DNA of 64,000 nucleotides from Nocardia acidivorans NBRC 108247 (GTDB lineage Bacteria; Actinomycetota; Actinomycetes; Mycobacteriales; Mycobacteriaceae): NCBI RefSeq assembly GCF_001625085.1, contig NZ_BDAW01000026.1, positions 1 to 64,000 of the forward strand, read 5' to 3'. Shown piece by piece: positions 62,370 to 64,000 of this stretch (position 1 is its first letter; each line of letters starts with the position of its first letter). The notes under the pieces were generated by a model. It saw only the letters and a program-made list of their open reading frames with translations, ran no database searches and was not told where the DNA came from. The position numbers and the translations under genes were made by a program.

Positions 62370-63593
62370 TCAGCCGTTATCGGGGGCCATTCCCTTTTTC
62401 CCGGGCATGATCCGGCCGAGTCGCTCGGACAGCGGTTTACGCGGTCGCGGTGCGGGCGGCTCGGGCGGCAGCTGTACCTCGTAGCGGCGGATGTACGCGC
62501 CGATGAACGCCTGTGCGGTGGCGGTGACGGGGATGGCCAGCAGCGCTCCCGTGGCCCCGAACAGGGCCGCGCCCGCCAGCACCGCGCCGAAGGCCACCGC
62601 CGGATGCATATCCAACGTCGTCGCGGTGATGCGTGGTTGCAGCACGTAGTTCTCGAACTGCTGATACAGCACGATGAATCCGAGAATCCACAGCGCGGTG
62701 CGCGGACTCTGCCCGAGCGCCACCACCACCGGCAGCGCACCCGCCAGATAGGTGCCGACAGTCGGAATGAACTGCGAGACAACGCCGACCCACAGCGCCA
62801 GCGCGATGGCCGACGGGATTTCGAGAATCCGCATGGCCACGAAATGCGCGATGGTCGAGCAGAGCGCAAGCAGCGCACGGGAATACAGGTAGCCGCCCGT
62901 CTTGTCGACCGCGATATCCCAGGCGCGCAGGACATGTCGCTGCCGCTGCGGCGGCAGCACCGAACAGACCGCGGTGCGGAAGCGCGGTCCGTCGGCGGCG
63001 AAGTAGTAGGTGAACAGCAGTACGCCCAGCGCCTGGAACAGCACGCCCAGGGCGGTGGTGCCGATACCCCACACATCCCCGGCCAGTCCGACCAGCCAGG
63101 ACTCCAGCCGCGAACTCAATTGCGAGGCTCGCTCGGTGATATCCGCACCGGAGAGATCGGTGTGGAAGGTGCGATTGATCCAGGCCACCGCGTCCTCGGT
63201 GGTGTGCGGCGCGTTCTTGACCAGCGAGGTGATCTGATCGACCACCAGATCGCCCATGGCCCAGACGAATCCGACCACCGCGGCCAGCACCACGAGGAAG
63301 ACCGCGCCGGTCGCCGGTCCGCGCCGCCAGCCATGCGCGGCCAGCCGGTTCACCGCCGGTTCGATGGCGAAGGCCAGGAACAGCGAGACCACCAGCACGG
63401 TCAGCAGACCCTGCAATTTCTGCAGGGACCAGAACGTGACGACGATCCCGGCCACGGTGGCCGCCGCCAGCAGATAGGCGCGCGGCAGCCAGGCCGGAAT
63501 CGCCACGGTCAGCGAACGCGGCGCGGTGTGCTGTTCGGATACGTCGTTCTTCTCGGCCGCCGGGTCCGGCGCGCCGCCCACCTCTTCGGACAC
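62370..63593 (-). CDS. AI-2E family transporter
   Basis: 407 residues with eight or so membrane spans: LLAAATVAGIVVTFWSLQKLQGLLTVLVVSLFLAFAIEPAVNRL at the N-terminus, then the family core SAIALALWVGVVSQFIPTVGTYLAGALPVVVAL and LYQQFENYVLQPRITATTLDMHPAVAFGAVLAGAALFGATGALLAIPVTA. Proline/basic C-terminal tail in the cytoplasm. Despite the name, members transport various small solutes; substrate unknown. Confidence 0.9.
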   Translation of the reverse strand: MSEEVGGAPDPAAEKNDVSEQHTAPRSLTVAIPAWLPRAYLLAAATVAGIVVTFWSLQKLQGLLTVLVVSLFLAFAIEPAVNRLAAHGWRRGPATGAVFLVVLAAVVGFVWAMGDLVVDQITSLVKNAPHTTEDAVAWINRTFHTDLSGADITERASQLSSRLESWLVGLAGDVWGIGTTALGVLFQALGVLLFTYYFAADGPRFRTAVCSVLPPQRQRHVLRAWDIAVDKTGGYLYSRALLALCSTIAHFVAMRILEIPSAIALALWVGVVSQFIPTVGTYLAGALPVVVALGQSPRTALWILGFIVLYQQFENYVLQPRITATTLDMHPAVAFGAVLAGAALFGATGALLAIPVTATAQAFIGAYIRRYEVQLPPEPPAPRPRKPLSERLGRIMPGKKGMAPDNG

Positions 63594-63637
63594 ACCGCAA
63601 ACGTAGCCGTGGCCCGCGGTTCTCGGAGCCAGCCCCC

Positions 63638-63724
63638 GTCATCCCGGCGCGTTTTCGGCCGGGATCCGCACGGTCGGCGCATTCCCTGCCCGTATGGATC
63701 CCGGCCAAAGCATGCCGGGATGAC
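63638..63724. repeat. Palindromic repeat element, copy 2
   Basis: Left arm GTCATCCCGGCGCGTTTTCG... (63638-63667) and right arm ...CCAAAGCATGCCGGGATGAC (63696-63724), 29-30 bp imperfect inverted repeats around a 28-bp centre. Lies between the AI-2E transporter start and the alcohol dehydrogenase stop. Confidence 0.8.
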
Positions 63725-63734
63725 GAGGGGCCGG

Positions 63735-64000
63735 CTACATGGTGGCGGTGTCGATGACGAAGCGGTAGCGCACATCGCTGGCGACCACCCGGTCATAGGC
63801 TTCGTCGATGCGATCCGCGGAGATGACCTCGATCTCCGCGCCGACACCGTGTTCGGCGCAGAAGTTGAGCATCTCCTGGGTCTGCGCGATACCGCCGATC
63901 ATGGATCCGGCGAGTGAGCGCCGATAGCCCGCGATGGTGAAAGGTTTGACGCTCAAAGGGTTTTCGGGCAATCCGAGAATGACCAGGGTGCCGTCCAGCG
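63735..64000 (-). CDS. Zinc-type NADP-dependent alcohol dehydrogenase, 3' part (cut by window end)
   Basis: The frame is open to the last base. The ~88 visible residues read [45 protein letters not shown] and [15 protein letters not shown], the C-terminus of the cinnamyl-alcohol-type ADH family (AdhC/Rv3045-like). Zinc-binding N-terminal domain and nucleotide fold lie outside the window. Confidence 0.85.
   Translation of the reverse strand, partial: LDGTLVILGLPENPLSVKPFTIAGYRRSLAGSMIGGIAQTQEMLNFCAEHGVGAEIEVISADRIDEAYDRVVASDVRYRFVIDTATM

Overview
The window is about 68-70% G+C with very high GC at third codon positions. Its gene families point to a mycolic-acid actinomycete of the Nocardia/Rhodococcus type: RamB-type regulator, Icl1-size isocitrate lyase, FadB2, actinobacterial DNA ligase B, MT0933-like antitoxin, DUF4254 and SCO0854-type proteins. 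A backbone resembling the M. tuberculosis lpdC - CMD protein - ramB - icl1 - fadB2 neighbourhood (recalled, not searched) is visible at 16.7, 24.9, 31.6, 56.3 and 58.0 kb, spread out by large accessory blocks. No rRNA, tRNA, CRISPR array, transposase or integrase was recognised.

Layout. 0-3.9 kb: 3' end of a SCO0854-type protein, a 30-codon possible leader peptide, a frameshifted and truncated EF-G-like pseudogene, a GNAT and a HAD phosphatase. 4.0-11.1 kb: one tightly coupled operon holding a branched-chain-type ABC importer (substrate-binding lipoprotein, fused LivH-LivM permease, LivG, LivF), a 101-residue repeat protein joined by ATGA overlaps on both sides, a luciferase-like monooxygenase and two carboxymuconolactone-decarboxylase/AhpD-fold proteins. 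11.1-11.8 kb: two diverged copies of a non-coding unit ending in a strong hairpin, the first encoding a 27-residue peptide. 11.8-25.5 kb: TetR, hydrolase, prolyl oligopeptidase, M19 dipeptidase, dihydrolipoyl dehydrogenase, deaminase, HxlR/QorB pair, lytic transglycosylase, ECF42-type sigma factor with its YCII partner, VOC protein/TetR pair, GNAT and CMD protein. 25.5-31.3 kb: GntR and the urea transporter urtABCDE. 31.6-35.7 kb: RamB-like regulator, ligB, DUF4254 protein and a hydrolase remnant.

35.7-45.7 kb is a divergent amino-sugar locus. The left arm has a sugar ABC importer and DeoR regulator. The right arm has SIS isomerase/deaminase, ROK kinase, NagA deacetylase, two PfkB kinases and a class II aldolase, enough for an AgaS-type (tagatose 6-phosphate) route from imported N-acetylhexosamine to triose phosphates. 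46-54 kb holds a nitrate/taurine-class ABC importer with a Tat-type lipoprotein next to purine oxidation genes (XdhC, MobA-like, OHCU decarboxylase, HIU hydrolase, 8-oxoguanine deaminase). Uricase and xanthine dehydrogenase subunits are absent from the window.

54-64 kb: DUF1772 membrane protein behind a cluster of palindromes, secreted lipase, aceA with CRP-like and RamB-like upstream motifs, fadB2, a full-length MetE homologue that has lost three of four zinc ligands, two small proteins, a broken secreted mini-protein, an AI-2E-type transporter flanked by two copies of an ~88-bp palindromic element, and the 3' part of an alcohol dehydrogenase cut by the window edge.
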